From an uncultured archaeon (GTDB taxonomy: Archaea; Nanobdellota; Nanobdellia; Woesearchaeales; ARS49), in assembly GCA_902385765.1 (NCBI GenBank), contig CABMGU010000039.1:1-5763 (forward strand): DNA of 5,763 nucleotides, read 5' to 3'. Below are positions 1-4,686 of this stretch, piece after piece. Positions within the stretch are counted from its first letter, which is position 1; every line of letters begins with the position of its first letter. The notes beneath the pieces were generated by a model, which worked only from the letters and a program-made list of their open reading frames with translations, searched no databases and had not been told where the DNA came from. The translations under genes were made by a program, and so were the position numbers.

Positions 1-393
1 AGGATGATTAACAGGTGCAAGTTCAAGTCTCAACTACGCTGTATTTTCCTGAATGGTATTGGTGTTGGCGGTTTTAACATCATTGACCTGCCGAAGCTTT
101 CAAAGCTCACAAAGATTCCTGTTATTGCAGTTACCCGCCAGTATCCTGATGTTCCTAAAATCCTGAAAACGCTTGTTAATTTGAAGATGTCTAAGAAAGT
201 CAAGCTCATTACCCAACTCCCCCCTACGACCAAAGTCGGTGATGTTTACGTTCAGTTCATTAATATGGACTTGGAGCGGGCAAAGCAGTACTTGAAGTTG
301 ACAACTTTGCATTCTTTCATTCCTGAGCCGTTGAGAATTGCGCACATTATTGCTGCTGGTATTGTTAAAGGTGAAAGTCGGGGTCGTGCCTAG
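1..393 (+). CDS. DUF99 family protein (UPF0215), 3' part
   Basis: This is the C-terminal portion, about 130 codons, of a DUF99 protein. The reading frame is open to the first base of the window, and family members are usually about 180-200 residues, so roughly the first 60-70 residues lie outside; the ATG at 4 is probably internal. The visible part carries family hallmarks: a GGFNIIDL-like stretch near residue 22, a PVIAVTRQYPD segment near 39, and the near-invariant C-terminal block PEPLRIAHIIAAG followed by GES (about residues 107-125). DUF99 proteins are common in archaea and have an endonuclease V-like fold; I recall a proposal that some cut DNA at deoxyuridine, but nothing here tests that. 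The stop codon TAG at 391-393 shares a CTAG with the stop of the convergent ABCE1 gene. Family assignment is firm, function is not. Confidence 0.9.
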   Translation, partial: RMINRCKFKSQLRCIFLNGIGVGGFNIIDLPKLSKLTKIPVIAVTRQYPDVPKILKTLVNLKMSKKVKLITQLPPTTKVGDVYVQFINMDLERAKQYLKLTTLHSFIPEPLRIAHIIAAGIVKGESRGRA

Positions 394-2147
394 ACGTAAT
401 ACAGCTTTCCCGTCTCTCTTTGTTCCCTGTCTAATCTGCTCTCTGGCTTGTTGATTCTTGGTCTGTTGCTTTCTTTGTCTCTTCGCATTGTTATCCTTAA
501 ATCCGTTAAGAACTTGTTCATTCCGTCTTCCATTGAGAATGGTCCTTCTACCTGTCCTTCTTTTGCTGGTTTGCCGTCGAATACTATTAGTTTGTCCGCA
601 AGATAATCAATAAACAGTAAGTCGTGGTCTACTATCAGTACGCTTACTCCCCTTTGTTCTGCTATGTCGCGTATTACTTTGCTGAATGCCAGTCTTTGTT
701 CTATGTCAAGATAAGCGCTTGGTTCGTCCAGCAAGTACAGGTCTGCTTTTTGTCCAAGGCATCTTGCTATTGCTACTCTTTGTAGTTCTCCGCCTGACAG
801 AGTGTTTAACGGCTTCAAAAGCAAGTTATGAATCTCCAGTGGCTTGATTATCTGGTTGCTGTACTTGTCAACTGCGTCTTTCAGTACTGTGATTACTAAT
901 TCGTCGCTTCTTGCTTCAAGGTATTGTGGTTTGTATGATACTGTTATTTTTGTGTCTACTTCTCCTGAGTCTGGTTTTATCTCTCCTGCGAGTATTTTGA
1001 CAAATGTTGTTTTTCCTATTCCGTTCTCTCCAAGAATTCCAATAATCTGATTCCTGCCTATGCTTCCTTCTTTTGCTTTCAGGTGGAATGTTCCTAATTT
1101 TTTTTCTATGGCTCCCCACATTGTTAGCATTACTTTGCTTATTGGTTTTGGTGGCGGTTTTGACACGAATTGTATTTTGTGGTCCCTAAATCTCATATTC
1201 TCATCTGTGATGAATCCTTCAAGGTAGATGTTCATTCCTGTTCGTGTCGTTTTTGGCAAACTTACAATTCCGTATGCTCCTTCTTTTCCGTACATTATGT
1301 GCAGTAAGTCTGTCATGTAATCTAATATTATCAAGTCGTGTTCTACGACCAGTACTGCTGTTTTTTCGTCTGCCAGTCCTTTGATGAACTGCGAGACTCT
1401 GATTCTTTGTTTGATATCCAGATAAGAGCTTGGTTCGTCAAAGATGTACAGGTTTGCTTTTCTCAGTACTGTTGCCGCTATTGCCGTTCTTTGGAGTTCT
1501 CCTCCTGATACTTGTGTGATATCCCTATCAAGAACATCTCTTAGTTGCAGCGCATCTACGACTTCGTCAAATTTCTTTCTCTCGTCAACTTTTTTCAGTA
1601 GTTCGCTTACTTTTCCTTTCATTGTTTGCGGTATCATTTCGACGTGTTGTGGTTTGTAAGCGACTTTTATTTTGCCGTCCCTGACTGCTTCAAAGTATGT
1701 TTGTGCTTCTTTGCCTTTGAAGAACGTGACGAGTTGTTTCCAGTCTGTTTCTTTGTCTGTTCCAAGGTTTGGTTTCAATACGCCTGCGAGTATTTTGATT
1801 GCTGTTGATTTTCCTATTCCGTTCTTTCCTACTATTCCTACTACTTTGCCGAACATTGGCGTAGGCAGTGAATACAGGTGGAATCCGTTTTGTCCGTATC
1901 TGTGAATGGGATTTTCCAGTTGTTCTGGTAAGTTTATGATGTCTATTGCTTCGAACGGGCATCTGTTTGGGCAGATTCCGCATCCTGTGCAGAGTTTTTC
2001 ATCTATCTTGGGCTTTTTGTCTCCTATCTGTGCTGGGACTATGCAGTCCTTTCCTTGCATGTTGACCGGGCATACTCTTGCGCACAGGTAGCCTCCGCAT
2101 CCTTGCGGGTTGCACCGGTCTTTTCTTACTACTGCGATTCGTGGCAT
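390..2147 (-). CDS. ABCE1/Rli1 ribosome recycling ATPase
   Basis: Full-length (585 aa) ABCE1, the cytoplasmic twin-ATPase that splits terminated or stalled ribosomes together with aRF1 or Pelota and stays on the small subunit during recycling. The N-terminal ferredoxin-like domain holds eight cysteines for two 4Fe-4S clusters (C12, C17, C22, C26, C35, C53, C56, C59, with C63 also present in the second motif CTGCGICPNRC). NBD1 has a Walker A at 107-115 (GKNGIGKST), signature VSGGE at 213-217, Walker B YIFDEP at 234-239 and switch H270. The hinge begins near residue 297. NBD2 has Walker A 373-381 (GENGIGKTT), signature LSGGE 450-454, Walker B YLLDEP 471-476 and H508. The C-terminal hinge block NRPRINKPESRLDREQ is typical. 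NBD1 has V in place of the usual L in its signature motif. The start ATG is 26 bp from a TATA-box centre, suggesting a leaderless mRNA. The gene is essential in archaea and serves as a housekeeping anchor here. Confidence 0.98.
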   Translation of the reverse strand: MPRIAVVRKDRCNPQGCGGYLCARVCPVNMQGKDCIVPAQIGDKKPKIDEKLCTGCGICPNRCPFEAIDIINLPEQLENPIHRYGQNGFHLYSLPTPMFGKVVGIVGKNGIGKSTAIKILAGVLKPNLGTDKETDWKQLVTFFKGKEAQTYFEAVRDGKIKVAYKPQHVEMIPQTMKGKVSELLKKVDERKKFDEVVDALQLRDVLDRDITQVSGGELQRTAIAATVLRKANLYIFDEPSSYLDIKQRIRVSQFIKGLADEKTAVLVVEHDLIILDYMTDLLHIMYGKEGAYGIVSLPKTTRTGMNIYLEGFITDENMRFRDHKIQFVSKPPPKPISKVMLTMWGAIEKKLGTFHLKAKEGSIGRNQIIGILGENGIGKTTFVKILAGEIKPDSGEVDTKITVSYKPQYLEARSDELVITVLKDAVDKYSNQIIKPLEIHNLLLKPLNTLSGGELQRVAIARCLGQKADLYLLDEPSAYLDIEQRLAFSKVIRDIAEQRGVSVLIVDHDLLFIDYLADKLIVFDGKPAKEGQVEGPFSMEDGMNKFLTDLRITMRRDKESNRPRINKPESRLDREQRETGKLYYV

Positions 2148-2169
2148 AGTGTTAACACGAGAAAGCGAG

Positions 2170-2177
2170 TTTTTAAA
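2170..2177 (-). promoter_or_regulatory. TATA box of the ABCE1 gene
   Basis: On the minus strand this reads TTTAAAAA, preceded by ACC. Its centre is about 26 bp upstream of the ABCE1 ATG at 2147, the archaeal distance between TATA box and transcription start, so the transcript should begin at or within a base or two of the start codon. It lies downstream of the 47-codon gene, so ABCE1 can be transcribed independently of it. Confidence 0.6.
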
Positions 2178-2192
2178 GGTTGTGCGAAAAAT

Positions 2193-2336
2193 TCACTTCA
2201 TCTTTTTGCGCAGCCTGTTCAGTTCTTCGTATTCTTCTTTGGTTGCATTTCCGCCTTTGCATTTCTCTTCGAGTATTGCAAGGTCGTCGCGGTATCCTTT
2301 TCTTAACTTTTCAAGATCCTTTTTGCTTATTGTCAT
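2193..2336 (-). CDS. small charged coiled-coil protein (47 aa)
   Basis: An open frame of 47 codons plus TGA. It begins MTISKKDLEKLRKGY and ends ELNRLRKKMK, is dominated by K, E, R, D and L, and is predicted largely helical with a break at the GGN around residue 28. Two helices around a short Gly-containing turn, followed by T-K-E-E-Y, faintly resemble the short oligomerisation module SHOCT, but the match is too weak to assign. Support for a real gene: a TATA box centred 28 bp before the ATG, a termination codon 45 bp before ABCE1, and a biased, protein-like composition. It lies upstream of ABCE1 on the same strand and could be partly co-transcribed with it. No function can be assigned. Alternatively it could be a fortuitous frame within a long ABCE1 leader, although the separate ABCE1 TATA box argues against that. 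Confidence 0.6.
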   Translation of the reverse strand: MTISKKDLEKLRKGYRDDLAILEEKCKGGNATKEEYEELNRLRKKMK

Positions 2337-2360
2337 AGCAGTTCTGTATTGCGAATAAGG

Positions 2361-2368
2361 TATAAAAA
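2361..2368 (-). promoter_or_regulatory. TATA box of the 47-codon gene
   Basis: The minus strand reads TTTTTATACC. The centre is 28 bp from the ATG at 2336, the same spacing seen at the other promoters of the window, and no Shine-Dalgarno-like sequence intervenes, consistent with a leaderless message. It directly abuts the 15-bp repeat copy at 2367-2381. Confidence 0.55.
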
Positions 2369-2381
2369 GCCTCCGGAGGGA
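2367..2381 (-). repeat. 15-bp direct repeat, copy A (tRNA 3'-end fragment)
   Basis: Plus-strand AAGCCTCCGGAGGGA is identical to 4507-4521, which covers the 3' acceptor strand, discriminator base and T-stem edge of the tRNA-Thr gene. Beyond the identity the two sites also share the T-stem complement CCCTC (2388-2392 here), so a GAGGG/CCCTC hairpin is possible at both. The loop here is 8 nt and does not match a tRNA T-loop. No 5' half of a tRNA accompanies this copy. It may be the distal attachment-site remnant of an element inserted in the tRNA gene; a chance match of a GC-rich palindromic core (CCTCCGGAGG) is the alternative. Confidence 0.6.
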
Positions 2382-2457
2382 AGCAGTGCCCTCTTCGTAA
2401 GCAGATACTTGACTTGCGGTGCAAGAATCTTTGTAAAAGAAATGAATGGTTGCATAA

Positions 2458-2922
2458 TTACTTTTCGGTTTTGAGTTTTTCTTCGATTGTTTTTTTGAGC
2501 GTGTTGATGTACAGGTTGAGTTGGAATTCTGCTAATTTCCAGTTGTCATAGGTTGCTGGTTTTCCGTAATAGATGCTGCGGTTTCTTATTATGCGGATAT
2601 TGTCAAGGAAGTTCCAGTCAAATTCTAGTTCTGGATGTTTGTCGCAAAGGTATGCGAAAAGGCATTCGTGGCGTTCTGCCTTGATTTTGTCGAAGTAGAC
2701 GAATGCTTCTGCAAGCGTGTGCAGGACATCATAGCCGAGTTTGAAGAGCGCGTTCCAGTCTCCTTCGCCAAGGCTCCATTTCTTGACTGTGCCCATGTCG
2801 AGCAGCGCGATATCGCGCATTGTTTTGATGAGTTCCACATCTACTTTTGATAAAGCATTGAATTCGCCGTCTGTCGTGCATTTTTGGAAGATGCTGTCTT
2901 GTGTGCGTTCGATTTTAAGCAT
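2458..2922 (-). CDS. HEPN-domain protein, HepT-like partner of MNT
   Basis: All-helical protein of 154 residues from the ATG at 2922, ending TAA. HEPN features: the helix YDVLHTLAEAFVYFDKIKAE, then HECLFAYL, then a late helix carrying RNRSIYYG (R113-G120), the position of the R-X4-6-H catalytic motif of HEPN RNases. Here the expected His is Tyr (R-X4-Y-Y), so RNase activity may be altered or lost, although the tyrosines occupy the region that partner MntA AMPylates in characterised HepT proteins. The start at 2922 is chosen because it overlaps the upstream gene by only 8 nt (ATGCTTAA) and follows AAGGTGG, a Shine-Dalgarno-like stretch suited to an internal cistron; an in-frame ATG at 2970 would add 16 residues but overlap by 56 nt. 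Acts with the nucleotidyltransferase encoded just upstream as a probable toxin-antitoxin or regulatory pair. Confidence 0.85.
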   Translation of the reverse strand: MLKIERTQDSIFQKCTTDGEFNALSKVDVELIKTMRDIALLDMGTVKKWSLGEGDWNALFKLGYDVLHTLAEAFVYFDKIKAERHECLFAYLCDKHPELEFDWNFLDNIRIIRNRSIYYGKPATYDNWKLAEFQLNLYINTLKKTIEEKLKTEK

Positions 2923-3457
2923 ATGCCACCTTGATGAAGTCAAGCGTTCCCTTGACGAGGTATCCTTCAAGGATGTTTCTTAATAATCCTTTTGGGAATC
3001 TTTTCAGGTCTTGCGCGTCCTTGCAGATAAAAGTTTCTATTTCCCTGCCGAGTTTTGCCCAGAATTCATCCCGCTTGAAGCCTTCTGGGTCGCCGTAAAT
3101 GAAAACATCAATGTCGCTGTTTTTGTACCAGTCCCAGCGAGCCATGCTTCCGAACAAAATCACGGCTCTTGCTTTCGGCAAACCTGCAAGATGGCTGAGA
3201 AAACCCTGCTTCTCGAGCGTTTCAAGAGCAAACAGGCGCTTTCTTGCCTGGTAGCGGGGGTCTTCGTGGTCGCCAAGGTAATAAGGCATTTTGCCTTCTG
3301 GCTTGACGCGTTTTACCAGTCCTTCTGCCACAAACTTTTTAAGCCATTGTGCTGCCTGCGGCCTGCTGATTTTGGCAGCTTTGAGAAGTTCCTCGAAGTG
3401 CCAATGCCTGCTCGGCTCATTGAAAATCACCTTTAACAAAACATCTTCCTTTTTCAT
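2915..3457 (-). CDS. winged-helix minimal nucleotidyltransferase (MntA-like antitoxin)
   Basis: A 180-residue two-domain protein. Residues 1-65 form a winged helix-turn-helix (HFEELLKAAKISRPQAAQWLKKFV, then wing GKMPYYL), expected to bind DNA. Residues about 95-175 are a DNA polymerase beta-type minimal nucleotidyltransferase: G103-S104 and the acidic pair D115-x-D117 in GSMARWDWYKNSDIDVFI, with E141 in REIETF as a candidate third metal ligand. In characterised MntA/HepT pairs such an enzyme transfers AMP to a tyrosine of the HEPN toxin and so silences it; here the DNA-binding domain suggests that it also represses its own operon. The gene comes first, overlapping the HEPN gene by 8 nt, as expected for antitoxin before toxin. 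An inverted repeat lies across the transcription start. This fused wHTH-MNT architecture is familiar from DPANN and other archaea. Target and toxicity are inferred, not shown. Confidence 0.9.
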   Translation of the reverse strand: MKKEDVLLKVIFNEPSRHWHFEELLKAAKISRPQAAQWLKKFVAEGLVKRVKPEGKMPYYLGDHEDPRYQARKRLFALETLEKQGFLSHLAGLPKARAVILFGSMARWDWYKNSDIDVFIYGDPEGFKRDEFWAKLGREIETFICKDAQDLKRFPKGLLRNILEGYLVKGTLDFIKVAYA

Positions 3458-3458
3458 A

Positions 3459-3481
3459 TTGGTTAGTGTAAACCTAACTAA
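3459..3481. promoter_or_regulatory. inverted repeat, candidate operator
   Basis: TTGGTTAG (3459-3466), a 7-bp spacer TGTAAAC, then CTAACTAA (3474-3481): 8-bp arms with a single mismatch. The element starts one base upstream of the ATG at 3457 and reaches the TATA box at 3482-3489, so a bound dimer would block transcription initiation. The encoded winged-helix nucleotidyltransferase is the obvious candidate ligand. Autoregulation is inference. Confidence 0.55.
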
Positions 3482-3489
3482 TATTTAAA
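3482..3489 (-). promoter_or_regulatory. TATA box of the MNT-HEPN operon
   Basis: The minus strand reads CTTTAAATATT. Centre is 28 bp from the ATG at 3457, fitting leaderless transcription. It abuts the inverted repeat at 3459-3481. Confidence 0.6.
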
Positions 3490-3539
3490 GCTTGCGTGCC
3501 GTTATTGAGTGTAACTCCGTAGTGGTAAAAATAGAAAGG

Positions 3540-3547
3540 TTTATATA
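3540..3547 (+). promoter_or_regulatory. TATA box of the 282-codon gene
   Basis: TTTATATA preceded by AGAAAGG. The centre is 28 bp from the GTG at 3572, matching the spacing at the other promoters, which is the main reason for preferring GTG 3572 over ATG 3581 as start. It faces away from the MNT-HEPN promoter, with about 50 bp between the two TATA boxes. Confidence 0.6.
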
Positions 3548-3571
3548 TGAGAACTTCGTTTTTCCGTCAAA

Positions 3572-4420
3572 GTGATTACTATGGAAAAAATGTTTACTGT
3601 TGAAAAGCGATTCCCTTACAGCGCTAAAACGCCGGTTGGCGAATATGGGTGGACTTGTGGGTCTACCGAAAATATGCCTTTGTTCAAGGCTTTGCCCTGG
3701 GCAGTTAGTCAAGGCATACCATTGCACGAGCTTGACGGTGCTATCTTAATACGTGCTGGTTTGCACGAAGCGCAAAAGCGCGATCCTTCCGTAAGCCTTG
3801 ATGGTTCAAACTTATACCAAATTGTTAACACTTTATCGGTGGCACGCCGTTCAAAAAACGGCTGGACCATAAGTTACTGCAAGCTGCCAAACTCTGAAGA
3901 GAGTGTAAATCTTGCAGAGGAAGGTTACAATCTTAACAGAAATGATAAGCAATTGATACTACCGTTAGAAAATGCAGTAGTGCGTGAAATGATAGACGAA
4001 GCACAAGCGAGAGGACGCGTTGCACCCGCACTCGACTCAAGCCCGCTTAAGCTGGACTTGCAGAGCGACTATGAATGTAATCCGCACATGATTGCTGCTT
4101 TTGGTGGAAAAAAGCACGGTAAAAACGTGGCAGCAGTGAATGCCACATATCTAAAAGATCGCAATTGTGATTATGGTTACTTATGGCAGTTGACCATTGC
4201 TGACCTAGACAAGATTTTGCCAAAGGATGATTCTCGTGCAGAAACTCACGCACTCATCCGGCGTGTGGGTCTTGGCGGCGTCAGCTGCAGCGGCATCATC
4301 AGCGTCGGCGTCGTCGCCGGCAACTACTTCAGCGACGGTGGCCGCGCCCGTGGGGGTACGGTCGTAGCGCGCGAAATCTCCAGTGGAAATAAAGGTCGTC
4401 TTGTACGGTCTGCCAAATAA
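3572..4420 (+). CDS. unrecognised protein with a DGR-like C-terminal variable region
   Basis: A 282-codon gene that I cannot place in a named family. It has no signal peptide or membrane segment, so is probably cytoplasmic. The first ~230 residues use ordinary mixed codons. Codons 235-255 (4274-4336) are 21 successive codons ending in C, encoding a Gly/Ser/Val/Ile-rich stretch that includes GNYFSDGGRARGG at its end, followed by G/C-rich constant sequence and a 13-residue lysine/arginine-containing tail. This pattern resembles the target proteins of diversity-generating retroelements, in which AAC codons of a template become NNC codons in a C-terminal, often C-type-lectin-like, display surface. 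Start GTG 3572 is preferred from TATA spacing; ATG 3581 would remove three residues and is preceded by AGTGAT, which could act as a ribosome binding site. No reverse transcriptase or template is present nearby. The frame itself is secure; the DGR link is inferred. Confidence 0.85.
   Translation: MITMEKMFTVEKRFPYSAKTPVGEYGWTCGSTENMPLFKALPWAVSQGIPLHELDGAILIRAGLHEAQKRDPSVSLDGSNLYQIVNTLSVARRSKNGWTISYCKLPNSEESVNLAEEGYNLNRNDKQLILPLENAVVREMIDEAQARGRVAPALDSSPLKLDLQSDYECNPHMIAAFGGKKHGKNVAAVNATYLKDRNCDYGYLWQLTIADLDKILPKDDSRAETHALIRRVGLGGVSCSGIISVGVVAGNYFSDGGRARGGTVVAREISSGNKGRLVRSAK
4274..4357 (+). other. candidate DGR variable region with IMH-like G/C tract
   Basis: Twenty-one consecutive NNC codons (GGC, GGC, GTC, AGC, TGC, AGC, GGC, ATC, ATC, AGC, GTC, GGC, GTC, GTC, then GCC to GAC) occupy 4274-4336. 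All of them are reachable from AAC or another A-containing NNC codon by substitutions at adenines only, or contain no adenine. Immediately after comes an 11-nt all-G/C run (4340-4350), then T and GGGGG, similar in placement and composition to the G/C-rich initiation-of-mutagenic-homing sequence at the 3' end of known variable regions. Composition is far more GC-rich than the flanks. The exact boundaries cannot be set without the template repeat. Confidence 0.5.
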
Positions 4421-4421
4421 G

Positions 4422-4443
4422 TTTTTATTTTCCAAAATTTTTT
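4422..4443 (+). terminator. T-rich termination region
   Basis: Directly after the TAA at 4420 come TTTTT (4422-4426), TTTT (4428-4431) and TTTTTT (4438-4443). Archaeal RNA polymerase terminates at T tracts without needing a hairpin, so this is the likely end of the 282-codon gene's transcript. It prevents read-through antisense to the convergent tRNA gene. Confidence 0.5.
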
Positions 4444-4506
4444 CTATTATTGTCCCGAGCGGGAAAATTACCCCTGCCCTTGTGTGGGCTTACGAACGGG
4501 GTGTTG

Positions 4507-4521
4507 AAGCCTCCGGAGGGA
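4507..4521 (-). repeat. 15-bp direct repeat, copy B (in tRNA-Thr 3' end)
   Basis: Identical to 2367-2381 and in the same orientation. It spans one base beyond the discriminator base, the 3' acceptor strand and the first bases of the T-stem of the intact tRNA-Thr gene. Integrases of archaeal and bacterial elements commonly use this part of tRNA genes as attachment site. Confidence 0.6.
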
Positions 4522-4593
4522 GTTGCACCCTCGACCTGCGGTTCTTTTGCAATTGCTACAAAACCGCCGCTATAGCTGCTAAGCTACGGAGGC
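4508..4593 (-). tRNA. tRNA-Thr (anticodon UGU) with intron
   Basis: Complete cloverleaf on the minus strand: perfect 7-bp acceptor stem GCCTCCG/CGGAGGC, T8-A9, D-arm GCTT...TAGC (3 pairs plus a 13-22 mismatch), anticodon stem GCGGT/ACCGC, 5-nt variable loop, T-stem GAGGG/CCCTC. Removing a 13-nt intron leaves loop TTTGTAA with anticodon TGT at 4560-4558. Threonine identity is supported by U73, G1-C72, C2-G71, G35 and U36. CCA is not encoded. Two oddities: position 19 is C instead of G and position 55 is G instead of U, which removes the standard G18-U55 and G19-C56 elbow contacts. The mature length without CCA is exactly 73 nt. The gene lies between an accessory segment and the adk operon; its 3' end carries a copy of the 15-bp repeat. 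Confidence 0.92.
4544..4556 (-). other. tRNA intron (37/38) with BHB splice motif
   Basis: The 13-nt intron GCAATTGCAAAAG sits at the canonical archaeal 37/38 position. The precursor forms a complete bulge-helix-bulge: anticodon stem, then TTTG pairing with CAAA as a 4-bp central helix, flanked by 3-nt bulges TAG and AGA, with a closing C-G pair over an AATT loop. Cutting after the second base of each bulge, as the archaeal splicing endonuclease does, releases exactly these 13 nt. Confidence 0.9.
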
Positions 4594-4656
4594 GTGAATG
4601 TTCACGTTATATAATTGACGTCAAAATAACACTATAAAAACCTTTTTGCCGTAAGC

Positions 4657-4664
4657 TTTAAATA
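4657..4664 (+). promoter_or_regulatory. TATA box of the adk operon
   Basis: TTTAAATA in the context GCTTTAAATACGCC, centred 26 bp before the ATG at 4687, again predicting a leaderless mRNA. A second TATA-like sequence (TATAAAAA, 4633-4640) lies 24 bp further upstream and could drive a transcript with a short leader. Confidence 0.6.
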
Positions 4665-4686
4665 CGCCTTCAAAAGCGTCAAATGT

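Noticed and set aside
1444..1905. Long plus-strand frames opposite ABCE1
   Set aside because: They are shadows created by the strong codon bias of ABCE1; the minus frame carries all the ABC motifs without interruption.
2367..2440. A second tRNA on the minus strand, suggested by CGGAGGC, a GAGGG/CCCTC stem and a CTTGC-GCAAG hairpin
   Set aside because: The loop of the would-be T-arm has 8 nt and lacks the TTCRANY pattern, and no 5' acceptor half or D-arm exists on the far side. Only the 3' fragment is kept, as a repeat.
2923..2970. Sixteen-residue N-terminal extension of the HEPN protein from ATG 2970
   Set aside because: It would overlap the MNT gene by 56 nt and has no ribosome binding site, whereas ATG 2922 follows AAGGTGG and overlaps by 8 nt.
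4205..4435. Minus-strand open frame opposite the end of the 282-codon gene, rich in Asp and Ala
   Set aside because: It is the antisense of the NNC-codon run; the plus frame has the coding signature, a TATA box and a continuous upstream gene, while the minus frame has none.
4453..4464. TCCCGAGCGGGA inverted repeat as the DGR-associated hairpin after the variable region
   Set aside because: It has a 2-nt loop and lies about 100 nt past the G/C tract, beyond the stop codon; known DGR hairpins sit within a few bases of the IMH, so the link is too weak.
4383..4637. Plus-strand open frame of 84 codons crossing the tRNA gene
   Set aside because: It runs antisense through the whole tRNA-Thr gene and overlaps the end of the 282-codon gene; no promoter or protein-like feature supports it.
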